Below are positions 25,492 through 33,280 of a stretch of 64,000 nucleotides of DNA, piece by piece. The position numbers were made by a program, and so were the translations under genes. The DNA is from Chloroflexota bacterium. Its GTDB lineage: Bacteria > Chloroflexota > UBA6077 > JACCZL01. How positions within the stretch are numbered: position 1 is the first letter of the stretch; every line of letters begins with the position of its first letter. The stretch spans positions 1-64,000 of the forward strand of contig JADLFM010000216.1 of the NCBI GenBank assembly GCA_020845495.1, given 5' to 3'. The notes under the pieces are model-generated. The model was given only the letters and a program-made list of their open reading frames with translations, did not search any database and was not told the DNA's origin.

Positions 25492-27515
25492 ACTTCCCCC
25501 TGTCCCGACGCCCGGCCCGCTGTCGGGGCTGAGTCCTGACCTGCTGACTGACCCAGGGCAGCGCCGGTTTTCCTCGCGGCACCCTGACCCCGCCGCTTGC
25601 CGGACGGCCTCTCCTGCACGCGTTCGACTGATGGCCTCGATGCCTCGTCAGGTGCACCCTCAACTACCTGGCCAGGAGCGGGCACGTCAGCCGTGTTCGT
25701 CGGGTCCGCCCGCCGCATTCTGGATTGAAGGTCACGGATGACGGTGAGGCGCTCGTCGGCCGAAACCCAGGCCGCTGCGAGTTGGGCCTCCAGGAAACGC
25801 GCCCGCGACAGTCGCACGTCACTTTCCGACTCGACGGACCGCAACCGAGCCTCGAGGTTGCGCGAGGCGGTGCGCCAGGCGTCGCACTCGAGTTGGAGCG
25901 TACCGAGCCGGGCGGCATACGTCAACCGGAGTATCTCGAGTCGGCGGTCGCCAGTCGCCCGTGCCGCATCCGGCCCCCGTGGCCCAGGTACCGTCGTGCC
26001 CTGTGTCTCTTCGGAAGCCGCGTCAGGCTCGCCCAAACCATGCTCACCCGGCTCGTGCCCGCCCGTAGCGGCCTCATCGGACGCGGAAGCGTCGTCAAGC
26101 AATCGCTGACCGAGCGCGAGCACTTCGTCTCCGCGCCACTCGGCAACTCGGTCACGCCGCTTCGTGGCACTACCAACGGGCGGGTCCTTCTCGGCGCCGC
26201 CCTGTCCTGCCCCAGCATGCCGCGCCACGCGCGCCCGTGCCGTCTGGCGAGCCCTGCCCTTGCCCTGCTCCCCTCGCGCCGACTGTCGATCGACGGTGGC
26301 AGGATGCGCTGCCTGCTCGCGCTGCTCCTCGTCCAGGTAGCCTTGCACGATCTCCAGCGCTGCTAGTCGCGCAGCATTCGCTGACCGCCCGTCGGCGAGA
26401 TATCGCTGGACCAGTCCCAGGGTCGCGAGGCGTGCCGTACTCTCTGCCCGCTCCTTAGCCAGCACATCCCGAACATACTCGAGTGAGGCGAGGCGGGCAC
26501 TGCTCTCGTCGCGCTCATCGGCAAGTTGGCGCTGGACCTCGCCGAGCGCTTCCTGGCGAGCCGCGCTTTCGCTACGCACCGCGTCGAGGAGGCTTAGGAG
26601 TTGATCCACGACCGCCTGCTGCTCGCGCTGGCGCGCCTGCTGCTGCTGAAATTCCTCACCAAAGCGATCGCGCAGATCACGCATAGCGGCACGCAGGACC
26701 GTCCAGGCATGTTCCGCCTCGATGCCCAGGGGAGCCGTCTGCTCGGCGGCCGGCTCGTCATCCGGTGCGAGCGGCGGGTAGCCCCAGCGTGCCGGCAGAT
26801 CCTGGTAGCGTGCGCCAAAGGCGGACCGGTACTCCGACCTGGCAGTGCGGCGGGCCGTCCAGGCCTGACCCTGCACGAACGTCCGCGCCATCGGGTTGAA
26901 GGTCGCGGCAGCCGCGCGTTCGAGCGTCTCGTCGTCGATGCTCCGCCCGACGTGCTGTGCGAGTGCCGCGACGGCACGGCGGCGCGCGTCTTCGTCCCCC
27001 CCGCCGTGCGGCCCGATCAAGTCTTCGAAGCGAACGACGAGCACGCCAGGCGCCGTTCGCCAGCCGTCGAAGGCGGCGTAGACCCGGTCCAGCGGGAGCG
27101 CCGGCGCCTGCCCGCCGAGGAGCGCTAACTCCAGGGCTCGGGCCGGCAGTGCGCCGAACGCAGCCCTCAGATCCGACGGCTTTCCATGTATCCGAATCTG
27201 GCGAGCCAGCGCCAACGGGATCTCGGCCGGATCGCGCACGACCATGATGATGACGGCGCCGTGCTCGTGCGCTACGTCCAGTAGTGCCGGATCGAACGGG
27301 ATGGCGCCGTGGCAGATGCCACCTGGACGTGCTGCTGCCAGTGCGTCGCGAACCGTCTCCACCTGGCTCGCCGGCGCAGCCTCATCCTCTCCCCACGAGG
27401 ACGGTGCGCCGATGTCGACCCGGCTGGGCGCGCCGAGCGTCAGCAATACCGAGAGCACCACGTGACGACCGGAGCCGGGCACGCCCGTGAGCAGGACCCG
27501 TGGCGTGTCAGCCAT
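25488..27515 (-). CDS. Sulfotransferase-like-coiled-coil fusion protein 1
   Basis: 675 residues from ATG 27515 (AGGAG six bases upstream; overlaps the wzt stop by eight bases). The N-terminal 260 residues parallel fusion protein 2: VLLTGVPGSGRHVVLSVLL, then MVVRDPAEIPLALARQI and VRFEDLIGPHGGG. The phosphosulfate loop reads P-G-S-G-R where active enzymes usually have P-K-S-G, so the catalytic Lys may be lost. Residues about 320-403 hold four exact 21-residue coiled-coil repeats, starting RQEALGEVQ, RLASLEYVR, RLATLGLVQ and RLAALEIVQ. A low-complexity charged linker (about 405-520) leads to a second coiled coil (about 522-600) and a basic Gly/Ala tail. It may be a structural partner of the second fusion protein. 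Confidence 0.75.
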   Translation of the reverse strand: MADTPRVLLTGVPGSGRHVVLSVLLTLGAPSRVDIGAPSSWGEDEAAPASQVETVRDALAAARPGGICHGAIPFDPALLDVAHEHGAVIIMVVRDPAEIPLALARQIRIHGKPSDLRAAFGALPARALELALLGGQAPALPLDRVYAAFDGWRTAPGVLVVRFEDLIGPHGGGDEDARRRAVAALAQHVGRSIDDETLERAAAATFNPMARTFVQGQAWTARRTARSEYRSAFGARYQDLPARWGYPPLAPDDEPAAEQTAPLGIEAEHAWTVLRAAMRDLRDRFGEEFQQQQARQREQQAVVDQLLSLLDAVRSESAARQEALGEVQRQLADERDESSARLASLEYVRDVLAKERAESTARLATLGLVQRYLADGRSANAARLAALEIVQGYLDEEQREQAAHPATVDRQSARGEQGKGRARQTARARVARHAGAGQGGAEKDPPVGSATKRRDRVAEWRGDEVLALGQRLLDDASASDEAATGGHEPGEHGLGEPDAASEETQGTTVPGPRGPDAARATGDRRLEILRLTYAARLGTLQLECDAWRTASRNLEARLRSVESESDVRLSRARFLEAQLAAAWVSADERLTVIRDLQSRMRRADPTNTADVPAPGQVVEGAPDEASRPSVERVQERPSGKRRGQGAARKTGAALGQSAGQDSAPTAGRASGQGEV

Positions 27516-28860
27516 GCGGCGCTCCTGACGATACCCGCGTGTCCCAGGAGAGAAGTGGGCGCACGACACCGGCGAACGAGTCCGGATACATCCCCCGTGC
27601 GACGCCTTCCAGGCGGTCGACCTCGCGCACGAAGAACGAGAGCGCGCGCTGAGCCTCGAAGTGCCAGCGCGCCTGTAGGCCGGGCGAAGCACACGCAATC
27701 GTGACGTGCACGACACCACCATTCAACAGGTTGCCAGGAATCCAGGCCGTCGTCACGTAGCGCCCAGCAGGACGGATGCGGGTCATATCGTCCGGCGCAG
27801 TATACACAGCCTCAAAGAGGGCTGTCCCACGCTCGTCCTCGAGTCGCACCAACGGCAGGAGCGGGCTTTCGGCGGCAAGGACATCGTAGGTGACTTCGAT
27901 CCCGACACGCTGGTCGATGTCCACGGCGGCGACCGTCTCCCCACCATCGGTCACAACGCGCGCCGATACCAGCCGAGCGAGGCCATCGCCGGGCACGTCC
28001 CGATCACCATCAGCGACCCAGGCCGGGCGATGCGCGGGCCATGCGGGGGCGGAGCAGACGAGGGCGGCGAAAGCAGCGCCAACCTGCTCCGGCTCGTCCG
28101 GCGTCGCGGCCTTCGTGTACGCTGCAATCACCTCCTCGGCCGGACCATCGGCAAGCAAGCGGCCGCGCTCCAGCCAGATGGCGCGCGTACAGAGGCGAGT
28201 GACGGCATCCAGGCTGTGCGAGACGAAGAGGATGGTGCGACCTTCGCGCGCCAGTTGCTCGACCTGCCGAAGACACTTGCGCTGGAACGCCAGGTCGCCT
28301 ACCGCCAACACCTCGTCGAGCAACAGGATCTCGGCGTCGAGATGCGCCGCCACGGCGAAGGCCAGCCGCATTGTCATGCCGCTCGAATAGAAGCGGATCG
28401 GCGTGTCGATGAAGGCGCCGATCTCCGCGAAGTCGGCGATGGCCTCGAACCGTTCGTTTACCTCGGCACGGCTAAGCCCGTGCAGTGCGCCGTTCAGGTA
28501 CACGTTCTGCCGGCCGGTCAGGGTCGGGTGGAAGCCTGTGCCGATGCCGAGCAGGGCGGTGACCCGGCCGTCGATCTCGATCTCGCCTTCGGTCGGCTCG
28601 GTCACTCGCGAGAGTAAGGTCAGCAGCGTCGACTTGCCGGCCCCGTTGTGGCCGATGACGGCGACGCGCTCGCCGCGCGGGATCTCGAACGAGAGATCAC
28701 GCACGGCCCAATAGGACGAGAGGCGCTCGGTGGACGCTGCCCGGCCCCGCAACCAGTCGCCGACCCGCCGGACCAGGGCTTGCTGCACGGTATCCCCGGC
28801 CACGACATCGAGATCGTAACGCTTGCCCAGGCCGCGCGCCGCGATGACGATATCGCCCAC
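27508..28860 (-). CDS. wzt: Polysaccharide ABC exporter ATPase with C-terminal glycan-binding domain (Wzt type)
   Basis: 450-residue ATPase of an ABC polysaccharide/teichoic-acid exporter. Walker A is GHNGAGKST at 70-78; GTGFHPTLTGRQNVYLNGAL is typical of Wzt/TagH/KpsT; the signature YSSGMTMRLAFA is near 158-169, Walker B ILLLDE near 178-183 and the switch His is in FVSHS (about 215). After residue 270 follows a separate all-beta region (about 280-430) with the pattern of the Wzt C-terminal domain, which in E. coli O8/O9a-type systems recognises the modified non-reducing end of the finished chain. Its presence implies that the substrate carries a terminal tag. It abuts the permease gene with no gap and overlaps the first sulfotransferase-coiled-coil gene. 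Confidence 0.92.
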   Translation of the reverse strand: MGDIVIAARGLGKRYDLDVVAGDTVQQALVRRVGDWLRGRAASTERLSSYWAVRDLSFEIPRGERVAVIGHNGAGKSTLLTLLSRVTEPTEGEIEIDGRVTALLGIGTGFHPTLTGRQNVYLNGALHGLSRAEVNERFEAIADFAEIGAFIDTPIRFYSSGMTMRLAFAVAAHLDAEILLLDEVLAVGDLAFQRKCLRQVEQLAREGRTILFVSHSLDAVTRLCTRAIWLERGRLLADGPAEEVIAAYTKAATPDEPEQVGAAFAALVCSAPAWPAHRPAWVADGDRDVPGDGLARLVSARVVTDGGETVAAVDIDQRVGIEVTYDVLAAESPLLPLVRLEDERGTALFEAVYTAPDDMTRIRPAGRYVTTAWIPGNLLNGGVVHVTIACASPGLQARWHFEAQRALSFFVREVDRLEGVARGMYPDSFAGVVRPLLSWDTRVSSGAPHG

Positions 28861-29889
28861 TTACACCCGATCCACGAGCAGGTGCTCGGCCCGCGAGAAC
28901 ATCCGCAAGCCGAGCAGCAAGACTCCGAGCGCCACTACCGCGGACAGCAGACACGGCCAGAGCAGCGTCTCGAAGTTATCGAAGAGCGCCAGCCGGAACG
29001 CGAGCAGCGAGCCGGCAATCGGGTTCGCCAGATAGGCCGGGCGGATCCACTCCGGGATCATCGCCGGACCGTAGATGACCGGCGAGAGCCAGAGGCCAGG
29101 GTACAGACACAATTGCATCACCCGATCCCAGTCGCGGTACCGCAGCGATAGCGCGGCAAAGATCAGGCCGAAGCCAAGCGCGAGCGCCATCACCTGAACG
29201 ATGACGAGTGGCAGGAAGATGAGGCGCCAGCCGGGCCACGTCTCAGTCCAGGCCATCATGACGACGAGCGGCAGGAAGGTTGCGCCAAGCGATGCCAGGC
29301 CAGCGATGACCGGCGCGGCGCACGAGAGCACGCGCGGGTAGTAGACCTTCGTCAGCAACGGCGCATCCGCGCGCAGGGCGGCGGCCGCGCCCCGCGCCGC
29401 CTCGATGAAGTAGTACCAGAGAATCAGGCCGCTGTAGACGTACAGCACGTACGGCAGTTCGACGCCGATCTTGGCACTCGAGAGGTGCCGAAAGGTGGTG
29501 AAGACGAAGACGTAGAGCAGTGGCCGAGCCGAAGGCCAGAGAAACGCGAAGTTCAGCGCCTCGAAGTTGACCCGGATGTTACGCGCCACCAGCTCCCACA
29601 GGAGATGGCGGTACTGCACGAGCTCCTGCATATCCGGCCAGAGCCGGCCGTTGGACGGGCGCAGAAGGATATGCGGCGCGGCGGGAGCTGGCGCCGGTGC
29701 GGCGATCCGCTGCCGAGGATCGAGTCTGACGTGAAGGATCGGAGTGGCTCCCGAGCCGGTCTCGACCGGACTGCCGCCCGTGCGGACGGCGATCGTTCCT
29801 GGCCCGCTCTCCCTCGTCAGGCGAGCAGGTTCGAGCGGTTGATTATGCACCAACCTGCTGGCGTTCGGTCCATCCCTCCTGGGCTCCAC
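28861..29889 (-). CDS. wzm: Polysaccharide ABC exporter permease (Wzm type)
   Basis: ABC-2-type membrane permease that with Wzt flips a lipid-linked polysaccharide across the cytoplasmic membrane. About 342 residues from GTG 29889; the N-terminal 70 or so residues are Pro/Ala-rich and the true start could be an internal GTG, since no clear ribosome site is seen. The core starts VQYRHLLWELVARNIRVNFEA, the amphipathic entry helix of the family, then about six membrane helices with ARPLLYVFVFTTF, YVYSGLILWYYF, LRYRDWDRVMQ and LYPGLWLSPVIY. First gene of a six-gene operon (wzm-wzt-two sulfotransferase fusions-acetyltransferase-GT-C). Confidence 0.9.
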   Translation of the reverse strand: MEPRRDGPNASRLVHNQPLEPARLTRESGPGTIAVRTGGSPVETGSGATPILHVRLDPRQRIAAPAPAPAAPHILLRPSNGRLWPDMQELVQYRHLLWELVARNIRVNFEALNFAFLWPSARPLLYVFVFTTFRHLSSAKIGVELPYVLYVYSGLILWYYFIEAARGAAAALRADAPLLTKVYYPRVLSCAAPVIAGLASLGATFLPLVVMMAWTETWPGWRLIFLPLVIVQVMALALGFGLIFAALSLRYRDWDRVMQLCLYPGLWLSPVIYGPAMIPEWIRPAYLANPIAGSLLAFRLALFDNFETLLWPCLLSAVVALGVLLLGLRMFSRAEHLLVDRV

Positions 29890-30144
29890 ACGTCGTTATG
29901 GGGAAACGGTGCAGGGTGGCCTTAGCCAGCACACGGAAATGGTCACCAGGTCGCCATGTGTTGTACGCACGCGCGCTCGTCGGAAGCTCACCAGCGTCCG
30001 TCTGGACTCGGTATCGGGATGGCCGAACGGACACGCAATCGAGACAAGAATGAAACAGGACTTGACGAGAATCGCAACTCGCAGTACATTGGCGACGGTG
30101 CCTCCCTGGCCAGACGCCGGGGAAGTCTGGAAGAGAGGTTCAGC

Positions 30145-31371
30145 GTGAGCGACTCAACCGATGCCGGCCCGAGCCCTGCCAGGGTGTCGAAACTGCACCG
30201 CCGAGGACTGATGACCGGCGTATCGGCGATTGCCGCAGCGGCGATCGCGAAACTGGTGACGTCCGGGCCTGCACCGACCGCGTTCGCCGCCCCCGGCGAC
30301 CCGATGCTTCTTGAAGTCGAGAACACCGTGACGAATACCACGGCGCTCACGAAGCAGACCGGGAACAACAACAGCGCGCTTCTGGTTACCGCGAACCAGG
30401 GGGCCGGCATTGCGATCCTGGCACCCCAGGGCGCGGGCCTCGACGCTCAGGGCACCACGGGTGTCATCGCTCGCACGCTGGGCGGTGGTGGAGTTGCTGT
30501 GCGCGCGGACACCGCCGCAGGCTTTGCCGTGTACGGCTCGATCGGCGGTGGCTCGATCGCGGCAGTGTATGGTGAGAGCTCCGGCGCAGCCGCTGGTGTC
30601 CGAGCGTTCAGCCAGGGCGCCGAGGGTGTTCTGACGCAGGGTAGTACTGGCATCCGCGCTGAGGCGCGCGACGCTGGTGGCGCCAAGAACGGCACGGCCG
30701 TTCGTGCCCTCGTCGACTCCGGCATCTCCGTGTTCGCCTCCTCGACCGCGCCCAGCGCGGTGGCGGTCTATGGCGAGGCGACCGGCGGTGGGACCGGCGT
30801 CCGTGGCGTCGCCACCGGGACCGGCAGCGTCGGCGTCTACGGCAGCGGTCAGCAGTTCGCCGGCTCGTTCGACGGGAACATGCAGGTTCGCGGTAACTTC
30901 GAGGCGACCGGAACCAAGTCAGCCATTATCCCGGTCGGCCCGGATGAGGCCGTTCGCCTGTACTGCATGGAAAGCCCCGAGAGCTACTTCGAGGATTTTG
31001 GGCGCTCGACCCTCGACAGCAACGGCGAAGCCTGGGTCAAGATTGACCCCCAGTTCGCTCGCGTCGTCAACCTCGACGGATACTTTGCCTTCGTCACGCC
31101 GGAAGGGGATTGCCACGGGCTCTTCGTCGCCCGGCGCGACAAGGAAGCCTTCCTGGTCAAGGAGCTTGGCAGCGGCGCGAGCGGTGTCTCCTTCACCTGG
31201 CGTCTCCTTGCGAAGCGTGCCGACGTCCAGGATAAGACCTCACGCCTGGACGTGGTCCCGCTCGGCAAACGGCCGGCGGATCCATCCGCAGCGGATCGTG
31301 CGGATCGCCCGATTCCGGAGATTCCGGCCAGCCTTCGGGATGTCCCGCCGCCACCAACACGACGCCGCTAA
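30145..31371 (+). CDS. Tat-exported Gly-rich beta-solenoid-like protein
   Basis: 408 residues from GTG 30145, chosen because GAGG (30135-30138) sits six bases upstream and because it gives a clean Tat signal: KLHRRGLMTG at about 17-26, a hydrophobic stretch and an AFAA cleavage region near 46-49. The mature protein has about 200 residues of short Gly/Ala/Val repeats (for example GVRAFSQGAEGV, GIRAEARDAGG, GVRGVATGTGSVGVYG), predicted to stack as a beta solenoid. A compact C-terminal domain follows, with AVRLYCMESPESYFEDFG, FVTPEGDCHGLFVARRDKEA and SGVSFTWRLLAKR. This C-terminal domain recurs in secreted proteins of Chloroflexota and other bacteria, function unknown. It is divergent from wzm and followed by a strong terminator. 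Confidence 0.8.
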   Translation: MSDSTDAGPSPARVSKLHRRGLMTGVSAIAAAAIAKLVTSGPAPTAFAAPGDPMLLEVENTVTNTTALTKQTGNNNSALLVTANQGAGIAILAPQGAGLDAQGTTGVIARTLGGGGVAVRADTAAGFAVYGSIGGGSIAAVYGESSGAAAGVRAFSQGAEGVLTQGSTGIRAEARDAGGAKNGTAVRALVDSGISVFASSTAPSAVAVYGEATGGGTGVRGVATGTGSVGVYGSGQQFAGSFDGNMQVRGNFEATGTKSAIIPVGPDEAVRLYCMESPESYFEDFGRSTLDSNGEAWVKIDPQFARVVNLDGYFAFVTPEGDCHGLFVARRDKEAFLVKELGSGASGVSFTWRLLAKRADVQDKTSRLDVVPLGKRPADPSAADRADRPIPEIPASLRDVPPPPTRRR

Positions 31372-31393
31372 GCGGGCGCAAGTGACTGCAAGA

Positions 31394-31425
31394 GAGGGGG
31401 CCGCTAGCGAGCTAGCGGCCCCCTC
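31394..31425 (+). terminator. Perfect hairpin terminator
   Basis: GAGGGGGCCGCTAGC (31394-31408) pairs exactly with 31411-31425 across a 2-nt loop, 22 bases after the stop of the Tat-exported protein. Confidence 0.8.
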
Positions 31426-31564
31426 ATCCGTTCTCCAACCCTCACCTCCTCCGCCCGCAGACCACGGGTATCCAAGATCAACATCTCAATCGCGCACAGT
31501 GGCAACTATGTGCGTTCGGCGGGTCGCCGGCGGCTGGAATCTACAGGAAGGATGTGGCGTCGGC

Positions 31565-31595
31565 TTGACAGTCCGTGACCGTGACCGGGTACAGT
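31565..31595 (+). promoter_or_regulatory. Possible sigma-70-type promoter for the GT2 gene
   Basis: TTGACA at 31565-31570 and TACAGT at 31590-31595 with a 19-base spacer, 160 bases upstream of the glycosyltransferase start. The spacer is long and the -10 imperfect, so this is tentative. Nothing else is seen in the 383-base gap except the terminator. Confidence 0.25.
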
Positions 31596-31754
31596 CGACA
31601 CGCACAACACTGCTCGGAGAGGAATGGCGCGGGTGGCCGTGGGATACAAACGCCAGCGCACTGACCTGATGTCCGGCGCCAATCAGCACGCATCGGCCTC
31701 CGCATGCCCCGACGAGTGCACGCTTCCCACTGGCAGCATGGATGAGCGGCCCCG

Positions 31755-32777
31755 ATGACGCTCGTCAGCATTGTCGTGCCGGTGTACTACAACACGGAGA
31801 CGCTTCCGACCCTGCTCGGCCGCTTCCGGGGCATCGCCGCCGAGATGCCCGACCTGGACTTCGAGTTCGTCCTGACTGACGACGGCTCTGGCGACGACTC
31901 GTTCGCAATCCTCCAGCGCGAGGCAGCCGAGGACGGTCGGGTCCGCGCCCTGCGGCTCTCACGGAACTTCGGCTCGAACGCGGCGATTCTGGCCGGCCTG
32001 ACCTATGCTCGGGGGGACTGCTGCGTCATTATCGCCGCCGATCTGCAAGATCCGCCTGAGTTGATCCCTGACTTGATTCGAAGCTGGCAGCGCGGGAACG
32101 ACGTCGTCCTTGCGGCCCGTCGCGAGCGCGACGATCCGTTTCCGTCCTCGGCGTTCGCGGCCCTCTTCAATCGCCTGTTCCAGAAGACCGTCTTCCCGGA
32201 CTTTCCGACCAACGGCTTCGACTTCTTGTTGATCAGCCGCCGCGTCAGGACCCTGATGGTCGAGATGGGCGAGCGCAACTCGTACATCTTCGGTCTGGTC
32301 ATGTGGGTCGGGTTCCAGCGCGACGTTCTGTACTACGATCGGGCGGCGCGAGCGGCTGGCCGGTCACGCTGGACGTTGACCCGCAAGGTCAAGTACTTCA
32401 TCGACGCGTTCACGGCGTTCTCGTACCTGCCGGTGCGGGCGGCCTCGGCACTTGGGTTCCTGCTGGCGTTCGTGGGGTTCGGCTATGCAGCGCTCATCTT
32501 CGTGCTACGCTTGATCGGCCTCGTCGAAGCGCCCGGCTTCACCGCCATCATCATGGTGACGCTCGTCCTGGCCGGCACTCAACTCGTGGTGACCGGCTTG
32601 ATCGGCGAGTACCTGTGGCGGGTGCTCGAAGAAACCCGCAAACGGCCGATGTTCCTGGTCAATAAGACCGTCAACGTCCGCCCACCGGAGCGGCAGGATG
32701 CCGCATCGCGCGCCACCGAGGTCAGTACCGCCGAGGAGATCGACCTCGATATGAGCCGCATCGAGGCCCACGGTTAG
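31755..32777 (+). CDS. Family-2 glycosyltransferase with C-terminal membrane helices (GtrB/DPM1 type)
   Basis: 340-residue enzyme of the polyprenyl-phosphate sugar synthase type, which transfers a sugar from a nucleotide donor to undecaprenyl phosphate on the cytoplasmic face. The start of the GT-A fold is VSIVVPVYYNTETLPTLL; the metal/nucleotide motif is IIAADLQDPPELIPDL; TNGFDFLLISRRV and SRWTLTRKVKYFIDAF are typical of the group. Two membrane helices follow (about 225-250 and 262-288), then a polar tail. Such an enzyme would make the lipid-linked donors that the GT-C transferases of this window need. Confidence 0.92.
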   Translation: MTLVSIVVPVYYNTETLPTLLGRFRGIAAEMPDLDFEFVLTDDGSGDDSFAILQREAAEDGRVRALRLSRNFGSNAAILAGLTYARGDCCVIIAADLQDPPELIPDLIRSWQRGNDVVLAARRERDDPFPSSAFAALFNRLFQKTVFPDFPTNGFDFLLISRRVRTLMVEMGERNSYIFGLVMWVGFQRDVLYYDRAARAAGRSRWTLTRKVKYFIDAFTAFSYLPVRAASALGFLLAFVGFGYAALIFVLRLIGLVEAPGFTAIIMVTLVLAGTQLVVTGLIGEYLWRVLEETRKRPMFLVNKTVNVRPPERQDAASRATEVSTAEEIDLDMSRIEAHG

Positions 32778-32871
32778 CCTGGCAAGGCCCACGGTTAGCC
32801 TGGCGGCGCTCTGAGTCGGGCGCGGTCACCTTGGTTGCAACGGCGACTCCGGGCGACGGCGCGCGAGAGGC

Positions 32872-33084
32872 TCAGGCAGCGGCGCCCGGCTCGACGCGCT
32901 CTTCAGCGGCGTCGCGCGCGATCGCCAGGATTCGGGTTGCAAGCGTCAAGTCGCGGACCATTGCATACTGCTCGGCTGTCAGGCTCAGAAGGAGCCGGCG
33001 ATCGAGCAGACTGGCAATCTCTGCTACGTCCGCGAGGAGATCGCCAGTCCGACCCTGGGTCGCGTGCATCATCGCGGAAGCCAC
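32872..33084 (-). CDS. Small helical hypothetical protein
   Basis: A 70-codon frame from GTG 33084 with GGAGAGG about ten bases upstream. The product is mainly amphipathic helix (LLADVAEIASLLDRRLLLSL, then AEQYAMVRDLTLATRILAIA) without Cys or membrane segments. I do not recognise a family. Amino-acid use looks more protein-like than the overlapping frames. It lies between the GT2 gene (+) and the EEP-family gene (+), on the opposite strand. Could be a small regulatory or adaptor protein. Confidence 0.45.
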   Translation of the reverse strand: MASAMMHATQGRTGDLLADVAEIASLLDRRLLLSLTAEQYAMVRDLTLATRILAIARDAAEERVEPGAAA

Positions 33085-33280
33085 GGGTACTCACCTCTCC
33101 ACAACACTCATCCGCCACCTACCTATGCACACCCTGTGCCGCTGCGTGTCTCGTACCCGTCATATTGGGTTACGGACGGATCACACCATGAGCCACACTC
33201 CCAGTGAGCGCCTCGCACGATCGTCGGATAGCATGGCTGCCATATGGCAGGCAGCCGGCCGACACTGAAGACGAGCCACT

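Noticed and set aside
27516..27722. Longer start for the first sulfotransferase-coiled-coil protein
   Set aside because: The extension lies fully within wzt in another frame and is Arg/Ser-rich; ATG 27515 has AGGAG at the right distance.
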